This document shows, one piece after another, positions 23,101 through 32,009 of a stretch of DNA of 64,000 nt. The notes under the pieces were generated by a model that made no database searches, had not been told where the DNA came from, and saw only the letters and a program-made list of their open reading frames with translations. The stretch lies in NCBI GenBank assembly GCA_964391595.1, contig CAYMMM010000001.1:34256-98255 (forward strand), read 5' to 3'. The first letter of the stretch is position 1; each line of letters starts with the position of its first letter. The position numbers were made by a program, and so were the translations under genes. The stretch is from JADZGC01 sp964391595. Its GTDB lineage: Bacteria > Patescibacteriota > Saccharimonadia > CAILAD01 > GCA-016700035.

Positions 23101-23844
23101 ATGGTGTCGCCACCCCAGCCGCGAGCAAATCAGAGAACTCAGACAAGCAGTACAGTGCCGCCTTCTCCCGTGCCGGCCGCTACACCACCAAAGTCCCCAG
23201 GACATAAATGGCTGCCGGTGGTATTGATCTTTGCAATTCCGCTGCTTGCACTTGCATATAAGTTGATCGACAGCACAGTACACTCCCCAGCAATTGTCTG
23301 GAAGCTGCAGCGATCGCAGGCAGAATCTAAGCAAGCACAGGCGAAGACTGATGCCGAAAGCGCGCTTGCAAGCACAGTTAATCGGCTTAAGAGCGTAGCT
23401 GAGAACTATGAAGTTAATACACAAAATACTCAGCTCGAAGTCCTGGATGAGAAGTTTGTCGATCATGGTTGCCAAGCAATTACGATTACGGGTGGAAGTA
23501 AATTTAATGAGCATCCGATCGGACGCAATATGAAGTGCATCTACGTAGTCGCGCAAGCAGTGCGACTGAGCCCTTATACGACGAGCCTAGCTGACCTCGT
23601 CGACGTAGCAAATCAAGATCAATCTGACAAAATCGGTATAACGTTTGGAGACTCACGTCCGCAGCTTGGTGTGAAAACATACACTTCGGATAGCGCTACA
23701 TCTTCTCCCCTCGTTGGCTATGGCGCCGAATGGGAGTATATCTATAATCGTCAGTGGTCAAATATTCAGCTTGTCGGCGGAAGCGATACAAAAGTCGTCT
23801 ACGCTGTCTCGACGTACTATATTTTCTTCGATCAGGATCTCTAA
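23101..23844 (+). CDS. Membrane-anchored extracytoplasmic protein, unknown
   Basis: 247 residues: a Pro/Thr/Ser-rich cytoplasmic N-terminus (about 1-35), one membrane helix (WLPVVLIFAIPLLALAYKLI), a helical Ala/Gln-rich stalk (about 70-110) and a C-terminal beta-rich domain with two Cys (HGCQAITITGG ... MKCIYVVAQ). I do not recognise the family. The next gene starts 3 nt after its stop, so the two form an operon and may work together at the membrane. Confidence 0.65.
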   Translation: MVSPPQPRANQRTQTSSTVPPSPVPAATPPKSPGHKWLPVVLIFAIPLLALAYKLIDSTVHSPAIVWKLQRSQAESKQAQAKTDAESALASTVNRLKSVAENYEVNTQNTQLEVLDEKFVDHGCQAITITGGSKFNEHPIGRNMKCIYVVAQAVRLSPYTTSLADLVDVANQDQSDKIGITFGDSRPQLGVKTYTSDSATSSPLVGYGAEWEYIYNRQWSNIQLVGGSDTKVVYAVSTYYIFFDQDL

Positions 23845-23846
23845 GC

Positions 23847-24815
23847 GTGCCGGGCAATCGAACTGCGACTCAACATGGCATGGAGCTACCGATCCGTGCA
23901 CTGTTCTTGCCGTACGCGGTGTGCATACTCTCACTCCTGTTTCTACTGGTACTTAAGGCGGTGCAGTTTGATTTTACACGTCTCCCCCAACAGCCAAGCG
24001 ATATCGCGTTCCTGCTCATATTTCTGGAGCTGCCACATATCGTCGCCAGTCATTTGATGCTGATTGATCGCGAGTACGGGGAGTTTTATTGGCCGAAATT
24101 AGCGGGGAGATATGCCATTGCTGCCGTGAGCTTGACCGGAATTTGGTACTTTCTCGGAGCAGCAAGCTTCTTTGCGGCGTATTTCATCTGGACTGTCTAC
24201 CACGTTCTCAAGCAGCAAATTGGCATCGGTCGCATTATGAATCGTCAGCCGAATCAACTGTATGAGCTGTGGGGCTACATCCTGATTGCTGGCTCACTGA
24301 TCTTAGCGGCAGTTATCGGTTACTACAGAGTTGGGCTTGGCGGCTACGAAGGCTGGCTCAAACTAGTTTCGTATGTCTTCGCGTGCGTGATACTTGGCCT
24401 AGGCTTCATGGCGTCTCGACAGCTCAAGCAGCAGCTAGGTAAATGGTATGTCTTCGCGAATACTACAATGTATCTTAGTGTACTTGCTTGCTTTTTACTC
24501 GGAGCGCCGTTTTTTGTAATCTTCATTCCGCGTATCATCCATGACGCGACAGCGTATATGCTCTACATCAACCATGACATAAATCGCAATGCGCGCGTGC
24601 GCAAAAATATCATCTATCGCACAGCCTGGTTTGTCCCCGTGTGGGCTGCAACGCTGCTTTTCTCAATCATGTTTGGTGGTCTCATAACCTTTGGTATCGT
24701 GCCCTTTGCCTTTCAGCTTAGTGTAACCGTGACTCTATCACACTATGTCCTTGAGTCAGTCGTATGGCGCGGCACGAGCATCCATCGGAAGTCTCTTCGA
24801 CTCTCTTTTACTTAG
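23847..24815 (+). CDS. Polytopic membrane protein with conserved-looking histidines
   Basis: 322 residues from a GTG at 23847 (AGGA about 10 nt upstream); an ATG at 23880 is the alternative. About eight hydrophobic segments. His-containing motifs lie in or next to the helices: ELPHIVASH, YHVLKQQIGIG, IHDATAYMLYINHDIN and SHYVLESV. The pattern recalls membrane di-iron or Brp/Blh-type carotenoid-cleaving enzymes, but I cannot place it in a family. Coupled to the membrane-anchored protein upstream. Confidence 0.6.
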   Translation: MPGNRTATQHGMELPIRALFLPYAVCILSLLFLLVLKAVQFDFTRLPQQPSDIAFLLIFLELPHIVASHLMLIDREYGEFYWPKLAGRYAIAAVSLTGIWYFLGAASFFAAYFIWTVYHVLKQQIGIGRIMNRQPNQLYELWGYILIAGSLILAAVIGYYRVGLGGYEGWLKLVSYVFACVILGLGFMASRQLKQQLGKWYVFANTTMYLSVLACFLLGAPFFVIFIPRIIHDATAYMLYINHDINRNARVRKNIIYRTAWFVPVWAATLLFSIMFGGLITFGIVPFAFQLSVTVTLSHYVLESVVWRGTSIHRKSLRLSFT

Positions 24816-24890
24816 CTTTGTGGGTATGGTACTTGTTTTGCGACTCAGAGCATAGAGCCAGACAAGCATAAGCTGTATAATGTAGAGGCT

Positions 24891-26573
24891 ATGACCGATT
24901 CCGACAAAATGTTTGAGGGTGCGAGCGAGTACTCAGTTACGGCAGAGCTCATAAGCCCCATTACGCTGCTGTCGGCCGCACTCTTGGCGATTGATTACAT
25001 CCGCGGTATGACCTTTGCCACTTCGCCGCAGTTGGTGTTTATCTTCGTTGGGCTTCTGGTAGTTACATCTCTCGTACTTTTCATCCCCGCTTTAAAGTTT
25101 GGTAAGCGGCATGCCATCTATCTCATTATCTACCACATCACTCTAGCATTTGCGCTGATATTTATCGTCAATACTCAGTCGTATTATCTGCTGCTCTGGG
25201 TACTGCTAGCGTACATTACGAGCAATTATTATCAGGTTTGGGGCCTTACAACCACGCTCGCGCTACTCTTAGTTGTGATGATCGCTAGTGTTAGCTATCA
25301 GGCGCATGGCCTCACAGTGACACATGTCCTCGATATTCTGCCGGCATACACCATGGTGGCTGCGCTTTGCACTCTCCTTGCGCGCATTGGCCTAGGGAAT
25401 CGCAAACAGCGACTTGCCATGAAGCAAAAAATCACACAGGCAGGATACGAGCACGAACGCCTCATTGCCCTCATTAACTCAGTAAGTGAGGCGGTGATTG
25501 CAATCAATCAAGAGGGTCAGATTACTCTCTTTAATGCAGCTGCACTCGATCTGATTGACACAAATATGGAGCTTACGGGACAAGCTATAAACAACGTTCT
25601 GCGCTTGCGTGATGAGAAGAACAATGGCATTGATATGCTCAAGCTCATTCGAGATACCAAGTACATTCAACGACGAAGTGACTTGATCATGCCCGTTGGT
25701 AGCGATGACCACATTGCTCTTGATGTAAATATCAGCCGCGTGTCGATCACAGCACCGATGACGCAGAAGCAAGAAGGCTACATTCTCCTCCTGCGCGACA
25801 TCACGCAAGAAAAGTCACTGGATGAAGAGCGCGAACTCTTCATATCCGAAGTGAGCCACGAATTACGTACTCCCCTCACGATCGCAGAAGCCAACGTGTC
25901 GATGGCAGAATTGTCTGCAGGAAAACCAGACATGGATCGAACGAAGCTCGTAGAGGTCATCGCAAAAGCCCATAAGCAGATACTCTTCCTTGCTGATATG
26001 GTTAATGATCTCTCCACCTTATCGCGGGCTCAAAGACCAGATGCTGAGATGGACGTTGCCACGTTCCTAGTGCAAGAGGTTATTGATGAGCTCATACGTA
26101 CGTATGCCCCGCAGGCTCAGAAGAAGAATCTCTACTTACATGCTCAAGTTGCACCAGATTTGCCACAAGTAACGACCTCCAGGCTTTATTTCAAAGAAAT
26201 CATGCAAAACTTCATCACGAATGCGATCAAATACACGCCTTCTGGAGGTGTGACTGTGATCGCGCAGCTCGCCAATGATCATACACTGCAGATAGGTGTA
26301 CGCGACACCGGTATTGGCATTTCGAAAAGTGAACTGAATAAAGTGTATGAGAAGTTCTGGCGCTCAGAGGATCCATATACGCGCCAGACAAGTGGCACCG
26401 GTCTTGGTCTCTTCATCACTGCAAAGCTCGCAAAACGCATTGGTGCACAACTGAATCTCGAGAGTGAGCTCAAGAAGGGATCGACTTTCAGCCTGCTCTT
26501 ACCTGTTGTTGCCGTTAAGGATGTAGACGTCAAGAACTTGGTTAAAGAAGAAGTTCAACACCTCTATGAGTAG
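24891..26573 (+). CDS. Membrane sensor histidine kinase with PAS domain
   Basis: 560 residues: six hydrophobic segments (about 22-165) as the sensor, a PAS domain (about 190-305), HisKA with His323 in VSHELRTPLTIAEA, and HATPase_c with NFITNAIKYTPSGG, DTGIGIS and GTGLGLFI. No receiver is fused and none is adjacent, so it may use the lone receivers at 15.7-21.6 kb. TATAAT lies 9 nt before the ATG. It converges on a seven-helix membrane protein gene. Confidence 0.92.
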   Translation: MTDSDKMFEGASEYSVTAELISPITLLSAALLAIDYIRGMTFATSPQLVFIFVGLLVVTSLVLFIPALKFGKRHAIYLIIYHITLAFALIFIVNTQSYYLLLWVLLAYITSNYYQVWGLTTTLALLLVVMIASVSYQAHGLTVTHVLDILPAYTMVAALCTLLARIGLGNRKQRLAMKQKITQAGYEHERLIALINSVSEAVIAINQEGQITLFNAAALDLIDTNMELTGQAINNVLRLRDEKNNGIDMLKLIRDTKYIQRRSDLIMPVGSDDHIALDVNISRVSITAPMTQKQEGYILLLRDITQEKSLDEERELFISEVSHELRTPLTIAEANVSMAELSAGKPDMDRTKLVEVIAKAHKQILFLADMVNDLSTLSRAQRPDAEMDVATFLVQEVIDELIRTYAPQAQKKNLYLHAQVAPDLPQVTTSRLYFKEIMQNFITNAIKYTPSGGVTVIAQLANDHTLQIGVRDTGIGISKSELNKVYEKFWRSEDPYTRQTSGTGLGLFITAKLAKRIGAQLNLESELKKGSTFSLLLPVVAVKDVDVKNLVKEEVQHLYE

Positions 26574-26592
26574 CCTGCACTTGCCGCAAGAT

Positions 26593-27321
26593 CTATGATT
26601 TTGCGATAGTCTGTGACTCTTTGCGGCGTATAGCACTGGCAACAAGTAGCAAGAATGCGAGCAATAAGAAGCCGATAATCATCGATGCGGTATATCCGTA
26701 CGACTGCATGTCAAATGACAAGATTGGCTGGGATACAAACAGAGCTCCGACTATTCCGAAAAATGCAGCGAAGGCTAGGAGTCTCCATTTGAGACCGGAT
26801 GAGTTTGGTAATTTGAAAGCTTGCTTGCCGAAGTGAATGGCAATAATGATCAGAGATAGAAAATCTACCGCCGTAGCCACAGCGTACGAAAACGGGTAAG
26901 CAAAATCGAGAAAAGCATGGCCATTTTTCATAATTATCTGTGTATTGTATGGGATATTTGCCAGATATGAGGTACTTGCGCAAACACCAGCTAAGATAGT
27001 TGCGGCTAGAATTGCCGCCAACTCTAATGGCTTATTACCGCTGAGGTAGATCCGAATCACGATAAGCCATATCAGATACAATGAGAAATATTGGAAGAGG
27101 TCACCGATAAATATTGCCTTACCTATCAAACTACCATCTGTCGTGAAGGTTACGGGTATGACATAAATTGTCAGTGCTGCTGCCATCAAGAACCCGGCAA
27201 CAGATAAGTTTTTGGTTATCTGGTTTGGGCGTTTTTTTGCAGACCGCCATCCACTAACTCCAAGAAGTAGCATTACCGGTATACCTACATACCATTGGAG
27301 GACATTTGTGGGAATCTGCAT
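26593..27321 (-). CDS. Seven-helix membrane protein, unknown
   Basis: 242 residues from MQIPTN, with about seven hydrophobic segments and little else, ending RRKESQTIAKS. The layout resembles the membrane sensor modules that precede some kinases, but no signalling domain is attached. The open frame continues upstream to 27429, but that would cover the tRNA-Thr gene, so I use the ATG at 27319-27321. Family not recognised. Confidence 0.6.
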   Translation of the reverse strand: MQIPTNVLQWYVGIPVMLLLGVSGWRSAKKRPNQITKNLSVAGFLMAAALTIYVIPVTFTTDGSLIGKAIFIGDLFQYFSLYLIWLIVIRIYLSGNKPLELAAILAATILAGVCASTSYLANIPYNTQIIMKNGHAFLDFAYPFSYAVATAVDFLSLIIIAIHFGKQAFKLPNSSGLKWRLLAFAAFFGIVGALFVSQPILSFDMQSYGYTASMIIGFLLLAFLLLVASAIRRKESQTIAKS

Positions 27322-27399
27322 GATAGCTCTAGTATATCGCAAGGACAAGGAATCAAAAAGCTCACGCTTATGTACGTGAGCAATATATCTTGCATTATC

Positions 27400-27475
27400 T
27401 GGAGCCCGCGAGAGGAATCGAACCCCCAACCTACGGTTTACAAAACCGTTGCTCTGCCAATTGAGCTACGCGGGC
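27400..27475 (-). tRNA. tRNA-Thr (UGU anticodon)
   Basis: Minus-strand cloverleaf: acceptor GCCCGCG/CGCGGGC, anticodon stem ACGGT/ACCGT around TTTGTAA (anticodon TGT), T loop GGGGGTTCGATTCCT, encoded CCA. Confidence 0.95.
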
Positions 27476-27545
27476 AAAAAATACGCTATCACTTACTACT
27501 GATGCACTTAATTAGGAGATCACGTAGCCGGCACATTATCTCATA

Positions 27546-28064
27546 TTATCTCACTTTCGACCACATTTTCGCCGCCAACATGAGGATCATATACTCGTGC
27601 CCAGAAGTCATCTCATCAATAGATAATTCGCTCGGAAACTTCCAGATAAACCGCGATACTTCATCGGAGGCTCTAAAATCTCGATTCTGTAAGGTACTGT
27701 AGAAAAGGAAACCCAGTCTTTGTCTCGGGTCTCCTTCCTCGGCATGATTATCTGACCGACTCCCTACATACTTTAGTTCGCTATAATCATCTTGTTTTAG
27801 GCCAAGCTCCTCACGTATTTCACGCTGTGCAGCATCCTCAATTGTCTCCTCAAGATCAACGAAACCACCAGGGAGATTGAGTTTGCCTTTGCAGGGTGAG
27901 TTCTTTCGCACACCAAGCAGTACTTTGCCCGCTTCATCGAAGAATGCAACGTCTACTGTTGGTATAGGGTTTGCAAACTGGTGTCGCCCGCATGATGAGC
28001 ACTTCCAATGCAGGTTGGTTTCTATAGAGAGCAATTTGCTTCCGCAGCGTGAGCAGTAATTCAT
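27546..28064 (-). CDS. NUDIX hydrolase with N-terminal zinc ribbon
   Basis: 172 residues. A zinc ribbon (YCSRCGSKL ... KCSSCGRHQF) precedes a Nudix domain with an intact box, GGFVDLEETIEDAAQREIREEL (G-x5-E-x7-REUxEE). The ribbon plus Nudix arrangement recalls NudC-type NADH/RNA-cap pyrophosphatases, but the protein lacks the long NudC N-terminal domain and the SQPWPFPxS motif, so general nucleotide-diphosphate hydrolysis is the safer call. Flanked by tRNA genes. Confidence 0.85.
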   Translation of the reverse strand: MNYCSRCGSKLLSIETNLHWKCSSCGRHQFANPIPTVDVAFFDEAGKVLLGVRKNSPCKGKLNLPGGFVDLEETIEDAAQREIREELGLKQDDYSELKYVGSRSDNHAEEGDPRQRLGFLFYSTLQNRDFRASDEVSRFIWKFPSELSIDEMTSGHEYMILMLAAKMWSKVR

Positions 28065-28075
28065 AAATTAATTGA

Positions 28076-28162
28076 TGGTGCAGGGGGAGGGATTCGAACC
28101 CCCGAAGGCATAAAGCCGACAGATTTACAGTCTGTTGCGTTTGACCGCTTCGCTACCCCTGC
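28076..28162 (-). tRNA. tRNA-Tyr (GUA anticodon)
   Basis: Type II tRNA with a long variable arm. Acceptor GCAGGGG/CCCCTGC, anticodon stem ACAGA/TCTGT around CTGTAAA (anticodon GTA), T arm GGGGGTTCGAATCCC, encoded CCA. It is the tRNA whose charging the 5.9-kb leader would sense. Confidence 0.95.
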
Positions 28163-28174
28163 ATAGTTGTGTTC

Positions 28175-28249
<75 letters not shown>

Positions 28250-28312
28250 ATCATTTGCTCCGACAATTCTACGTATTTGTATGTCAAACTACACCAAGAA
28301 AGCTTACCATTT

Positions 28313-28951
28313 TTACGTCTTTCTTTCAATAATTTGTTGCCTCCACGAAGCAGCTTGTTGTGGCTGATTATGATCGCTGTACCAGTGGACTATTGCTTGC
28401 ACTATGGATGCATCATTTTTATCAAGCTCATGGGCCGCAAGTAAGGCCTCCAGTTGCTTCTGTGGCTGATTCCTGAGCCCGTACAGCTTGCTTATGGCAA
28501 TGAAGCGAGCAAGTGTAGGCTCAAGCTCAATCGCCTGCTCCATAGCCTGTATGGACGTATCGAATTGGCGCGTGTGATACAGTATAGTGCTGTAATTATG
28601 AAGATCGGCGGCAGTAGTTTCGCGCTGCATAACAAGCTCAAGGCATTCTTGTGCATCTCCGTAATTTCGCGAATATGAATATATCATCGCCAGTCTACGG
28701 TATGCGGTGAGGTTTTTGTGATCGAGCTTCAGTACGCGTAAAAACGCTTTTTCGGCCGGGCCCCACTTACGCTCTTTATAATATCGCTCAGCTGTTTCGA
28801 TAAGCCGACCCAACTCCGATTCATGCGTCACTATCGAGTTATCAGCCCCGGCATTGAGAAAATGAGCTAGTTGATTATACGAGCTACGTGATAGCCTCCA
28901 GCTGATGAAGCCAAACACAACAAATACTAGTATTGGGAGCATTAAGGTCAT
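28313..28951 (-). CDS. TPR-repeat protein with N-terminal membrane anchor
   Basis: 212 residues from MTLMLP: one membrane helix (about 3-20), a polar linker and four or so tetratricopeptide repeats (EKAFLRVLKLDHKNLTAYRR and later units YGDAQECLELV, SIQAMEQAIELEP). TPR proteins bind partner proteins; none can be named here. Its ATG overlaps the stop of the HolB-like gene (ATGA), so it is translationally coupled to it. Confidence 0.82.
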   Translation of the reverse strand: MTLMLPILVFVVFGFISWRLSRSSYNQLAHFLNAGADNSIVTHESELGRLIETAERYYKERKWGPAEKAFLRVLKLDHKNLTAYRRLAMIYSYSRNYGDAQECLELVMQRETTAADLHNYSTILYHTRQFDTSIQAMEQAIELEPTLARFIAISKLYGLRNQPQKQLEALLAAHELDKNDASIVQAIVHWYSDHNQPQQAASWRQQIIERKT

Positions 28952-29586
28952 GCACGACCCTCCTGTGCAGCATGGACCGCCCAAGCTTCAAGTAAGAGAC
29001 GATAATTTGGCACATTCTGGACGTACTGATCATAATGAGTCAGCCACTTAAGCTCAGCAAAACGTTTTTCGTGACGCAAACTTAGTACAAGATCATGATA
29101 AGCCGTAGCAAGCGACTGTGCTTCGTGCAGCATTGTTATGAGTGATAGTCGCTCGCCAACAGTCTTCGCTTCCACAAGTATCGATGGCTCATAGTTTTCT
29201 GCCGCAGGCTTGACGGTACGTATAGCTGTCCGCGATCGGATCGTGGGCAGTAAGTTTGCGGCAGAACGTGCAGTGAGCAAAAACGTCGATCGTGGCGGTG
29301 GCTCTTCAAGAAGCTTCAAGAGTGCGTTTGCAGCTTCTTTGTTCATCGTATCAGCCTGGAAGATCACGACCCAGCGCTGCTGATCTGAAGCCGTCGTAAG
29401 TGCGAGATCCGATATTACATCAAGGATTTGCTTGCGAATGATCTTATTATTCTCGGGGCGAACAATGCGCACATGTGGGTGCGTAAGGGCACTATCAGGA
29501 GGACAACTCAAGACATCGGCAATATGCTCAGCAATGATGTGCTCGACAGCGTTAGTATTTATTCCGGTGTATGTAATCGCATGCAT
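28948..29586 (-). CDS. holB: DNA polymerase III delta-prime-like protein, short form
   Basis: 212 residues. QQRWVVIFQADTMNKEAANALLKLLEEPPP with STFLLTA and TIRSRTAIR is the conserved AAA+ lid region of clamp-loader delta-prime/gamma (Walker B area, sensor 1, SRC-like arginine in TIRSR). The N-terminal Walker A segment and zinc module of full-length HolB (about 330 aa) are missing; the protein starts just ahead of the second half of the ATPase fold. Delta-prime is not a working ATPase, so the short form may still assemble into the clamp loader. Coupled to the TPR gene. Confidence 0.72.
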   Translation of the reverse strand: MHAITYTGINTNAVEHIIAEHIADVLSCPPDSALTHPHVRIVRPENNKIIRKQILDVISDLALTTASDQQRWVVIFQADTMNKEAANALLKLLEEPPPRSTFLLTARSAANLLPTIRSRTAIRTVKPAAENYEPSILVEAKTVGERLSLITMLHEAQSLATAYHDLVLSLRHEKRFAELKWLTHYDQYVQNVPNYRLLLEAWAVHAAQEGRA

Positions 29587-29616
29587 TGTTTTACGACGTA
29601 ATGAGTAATGTTTCCT

Positions 29617-30534
29617 CTATTGTACCTGGTAATCAATATGAAAGTCTGCAAGTACAGACATAAAGTCTTCTCCCGGAGGTACAACAAAGGTTTGTATTTT
29701 GCCATTTGGTAAAGGCAGCTTCAGACTATAGGCATGAAGCATAAGCCGATACCTCTTGTTTTCGCGCTGCCCATACATATCATCACCGACAATGGGATGT
29801 TGCAGCGCGGCAAGATGCACGCGAATCTGATGTGTGCGCCCAGTTGTCGGTCGCGCGAGTACAAGTGACGCTGCATCATTGCCCGTTAGATTTTGGATGT
29901 ATGTCTCAGATGGCTTGCCAAGTGGGTCTACTTCCATCTGAGTTGCTTTGCGCGTTGAGCGAGATAATCCAAAATGTATTCGTTGGACACCGATGCTAAC
30001 CTGTCCATGAACGAGGGCGAAGTATTCTTTGGTTACTGCTCGAGCCTTGAAGGCAGCTTGGAGAGATTGCTTGGCCGATTGATGCTTGGCTATGATCATA
30101 ACGCCCGAGGTGTCCTTATCAAGACGATGTACGATGCCAGGGCGAATATTATCCATATCTTGCACACGCGCAAGCATGCTGCCGGATACACTGGGCTCAT
30201 GCGAGCCAAGCTTAGGATGCGTAATCAACCCTGAAGGTTTGTTGATAACCAATACATCATCATCCTCATAGATAATTGGGATTTCGCTGGCGCTGGCGAT
30301 CTGCTCGATACTTTGCCGATCTGGCTCACCTTCAACCACGAGCTGTTCACCGCCATGCAAAAGCTGGCTAGGTTTTACTACGCGCCCATCAACAGCTACC
30401 TTGCCTGCCTTCAGGTGCTTCTGCCACGCCGTCCGAGTAAAGTCTGGTCGAAGCTGATAAAGAGCACTGTCAATGCGTACGCCAGACATCTCCTCGCCCA
30501 CCTCGATGATCGATCCCCCTCGCTCAGGTTTCAT
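29617..30534 (-). CDS. Ribosomal large-subunit pseudouridine synthase, RluD-like
   Basis: 305 residues. An S4 RNA-binding domain (about 17-75) is followed by the RsuA/RluA catalytic domain with GIVHRLDKDTSGVMI containing the catalytic Asp, then RPTTGRTHQIRVHLAALQHP. The layout matches RluC/RluD, which modify helix 69 or nearby 23S sites; the exact target cannot be fixed. The ATG follows directly after the stop of the RCK protein gene (TAG-ATG). Confidence 0.9.
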   Translation of the reverse strand: MKPERGGSIIEVGEEMSGVRIDSALYQLRPDFTRTAWQKHLKAGKVAVDGRVVKPSQLLHGGEQLVVEGEPDRQSIEQIASASEIPIIYEDDDVLVINKPSGLITHPKLGSHEPSVSGSMLARVQDMDNIRPGIVHRLDKDTSGVMIIAKHQSAKQSLQAAFKARAVTKEYFALVHGQVSIGVQRIHFGLSRSTRKATQMEVDPLGKPSETYIQNLTGNDAASLVLARPTTGRTHQIRVHLAALQHPIVGDDMYGQRENKRYRLMLHAYSLKLPLPNGKIQTFVVPPGEDFMSVLADFHIDYQVQ

Positions 30535-31515
30535 CTAGACGAGCTCGTGCACTTGCTTGAGTTGCTCGTGCGTACCCATGACAACCAAGCGGTCACCAGC
30601 ATATACGGTCTCGTTTCCAGACGGATTGACTTTACTCATTCCGTCGGCAGCATTGAGCGCAAGTACGGTCGCCCCGACACGCTCATGGTAGAGGTCATTG
30701 AGTGATTTACCGGCCATCTTGCTATGATGTGGTACATGAATTTCCTCGACGTGCAGCTCACTATTATCATTTGATGAGAGTACTTCCAGAAAATCAACCG
30801 CGTTTGGTCGGGTGAGCATGGTTGCCATATGGTATGCGCCGATTTGATATGGAAGAGCTGTCCTGTCAGCACCCGCGCGTTGCATGCGCTGACGATTTTC
30901 TTCTCGATTCACTCTCGAAACTATAAATATGTCTGGGTTGAGCTGTCTGCTTGCTAGGGTTACAAACAGGTTTGTACTGTCGTCTCCAAGCGAGGCGACG
31001 ATCCCCCGTGCGCGCTCAATGCCCACAGCTTTTAATACTTCCTCGTCTGACGAATCTCCCAGCAATGCTATGTGTCCTTTTGCGATAGCTTGCTTAACGC
31101 GCTCTTCATTCGTATCAAGCGCAACATACGTGATGCCTTCATCACGCAATTCTTCAGCTACCTGTGCACCAACTCTGCCGAGTCCACAGACAATATAGTG
31201 CTGTTTCATTTTCGCTACTTTGCTACGCATTTGATGTCGTTTGAGTCCGTCTCCTAACCCTACTATATAGTCTGCCAAAACCTTAAGCAAATATGCCACA
31301 ACAACTATCGAGCTCATCACGAGCACCACTACCAAGACTCTACTAGCCGGATCTTTAAAGCCATGGTGATCGAAATGACTCAATAAAATCATTATTGTTT
31401 CATAGAATGACTCCCAAGGAGTGAGATCGGAGGTAATAGTAAAGCCTATCGTGCCGCCAGCGATGAGGAGGCATGTAAAGAGGAAGATCTTGCGGATAAG
31501 TTTGCTATCAACCAT
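30535..31515 (-). CDS. Two-helix RCK (TrkA-N/TrkA-C) ion channel-like protein
   Basis: 326 residues: membrane helix 1 (about 9-29), pore region, helix 2 (about 58-80), RCK-N Rossmann domain with HYIVCGLGRVGAQVAEEL and ALDTNEE, and a TrkA-C domain (about 235-326). This is the MthK/Kch layout for potassium conductance. However, the segment where TVGYG should lie reads ILLSHFDHHGFKDP, with no selectivity-filter signature. Either selectivity differs or the protein is a regulatory homologue. Upstream TATAAT gives a leader of only a few nucleotides. Confidence 0.8.
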   Translation of the reverse strand: MVDSKLIRKIFLFTCLLIAGGTIGFTITSDLTPWESFYETIMILLSHFDHHGFKDPASRVLVVVLVMSSIVVVAYLLKVLADYIVGLGDGLKRHQMRSKVAKMKQHYIVCGLGRVGAQVAEELRDEGITYVALDTNEERVKQAIAKGHIALLGDSSDEEVLKAVGIERARGIVASLGDDSTNLFVTLASRQLNPDIFIVSRVNREENRQRMQRAGADRTALPYQIGAYHMATMLTRPNAVDFLEVLSSNDNSELHVEEIHVPHHSKMAGKSLNDLYHERVGATVLALNAADGMSKVNPSGNETVYAGDRLVVMGTHEQLKQVHELV

Positions 31516-31605
31516 AAGCGCTTCATTGTATTATACCTGGTTTGATTGTGGGCGCCTAACAAATATAGCCCCGAATGAGGCTTTATTTGTTTATCGTCTG
31601 CAAGA

Positions 31606-32007
31606 CTAGCGTTTTGAGAACTGAGGGGCTTTACGCGCTTTCTTAAGCCCGTATTTCTTGCGTTCTTTTTCGCGCGGATCACGAGTGAGATGGCCGGCCT
31701 TCTTGAGGCTGAGGCGAAAATCATCGCTCATTTCTACGAGCGCACGAGCTATGCCGAGACGAATTGCGTCGACTTGTCCGCGCTTCCCCCCGCCTTCAAC
31801 ACGAATGATAGCATCGAGCTGGCTTTGCTTGCTCACTTGCTCGAGTGGTGAAGCCATGAGCTTAATGAGCGTGTCGTTATTGAAGTACTCACCAGCCGGA
31901 ATAGTATTTACAGTGATTGCGCCCTTGCCAGGCATGAGTCGCACAGTTGCGACGGCGGCCTTGCGACGACCAACGGCATAATAATACTGTTTCTTGGTTT
32001 CAGCCAT
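31606..32007 (-). CDS. rpsI: Ribosomal protein uS9
   Basis: 133 residues from MAETKKQ. YYYAVGRRKAAVATVRLMPG is the S9 N-terminal block, and the C-terminus KKYGLKKARKAPQFSKR carries the invariant FSKR tail that reaches the P-site tRNA. Last gene of the cluster, 2 nt after rplM. A codon 18 nt further upstream is in frame but would overlap rplM. A weak hairpin (AGCC...GGCT with TATTTGTT) follows at about 31560-31585. Confidence 0.97.
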   Translation of the reverse strand: MAETKKQYYYAVGRRKAAVATVRLMPGKGAITVNTIPAGEYFNNDTLIKLMASPLEQVSKQSQLDAIIRVEGGGKRGQVDAIRLGIARALVEMSDDFRLSLKKAGHLTRDPREKERKKYGLKKARKAPQFSKR

Positions 32008-32009
32008 AC

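Noticed and set aside
23014..23556. A 180-codon minus-strand Cys/Leu/Arg-rich frame
   Set aside because: Antisense to the anchored protein at 23101-23844, which has its own -10 box; composition is typical of a shadow frame.
26593..27429. Longer form of the seven-helix membrane protein starting at 27429
   Set aside because: Its first 36 codons would run across the acceptor end of the tRNA-Thr gene and lack membrane-protein character.
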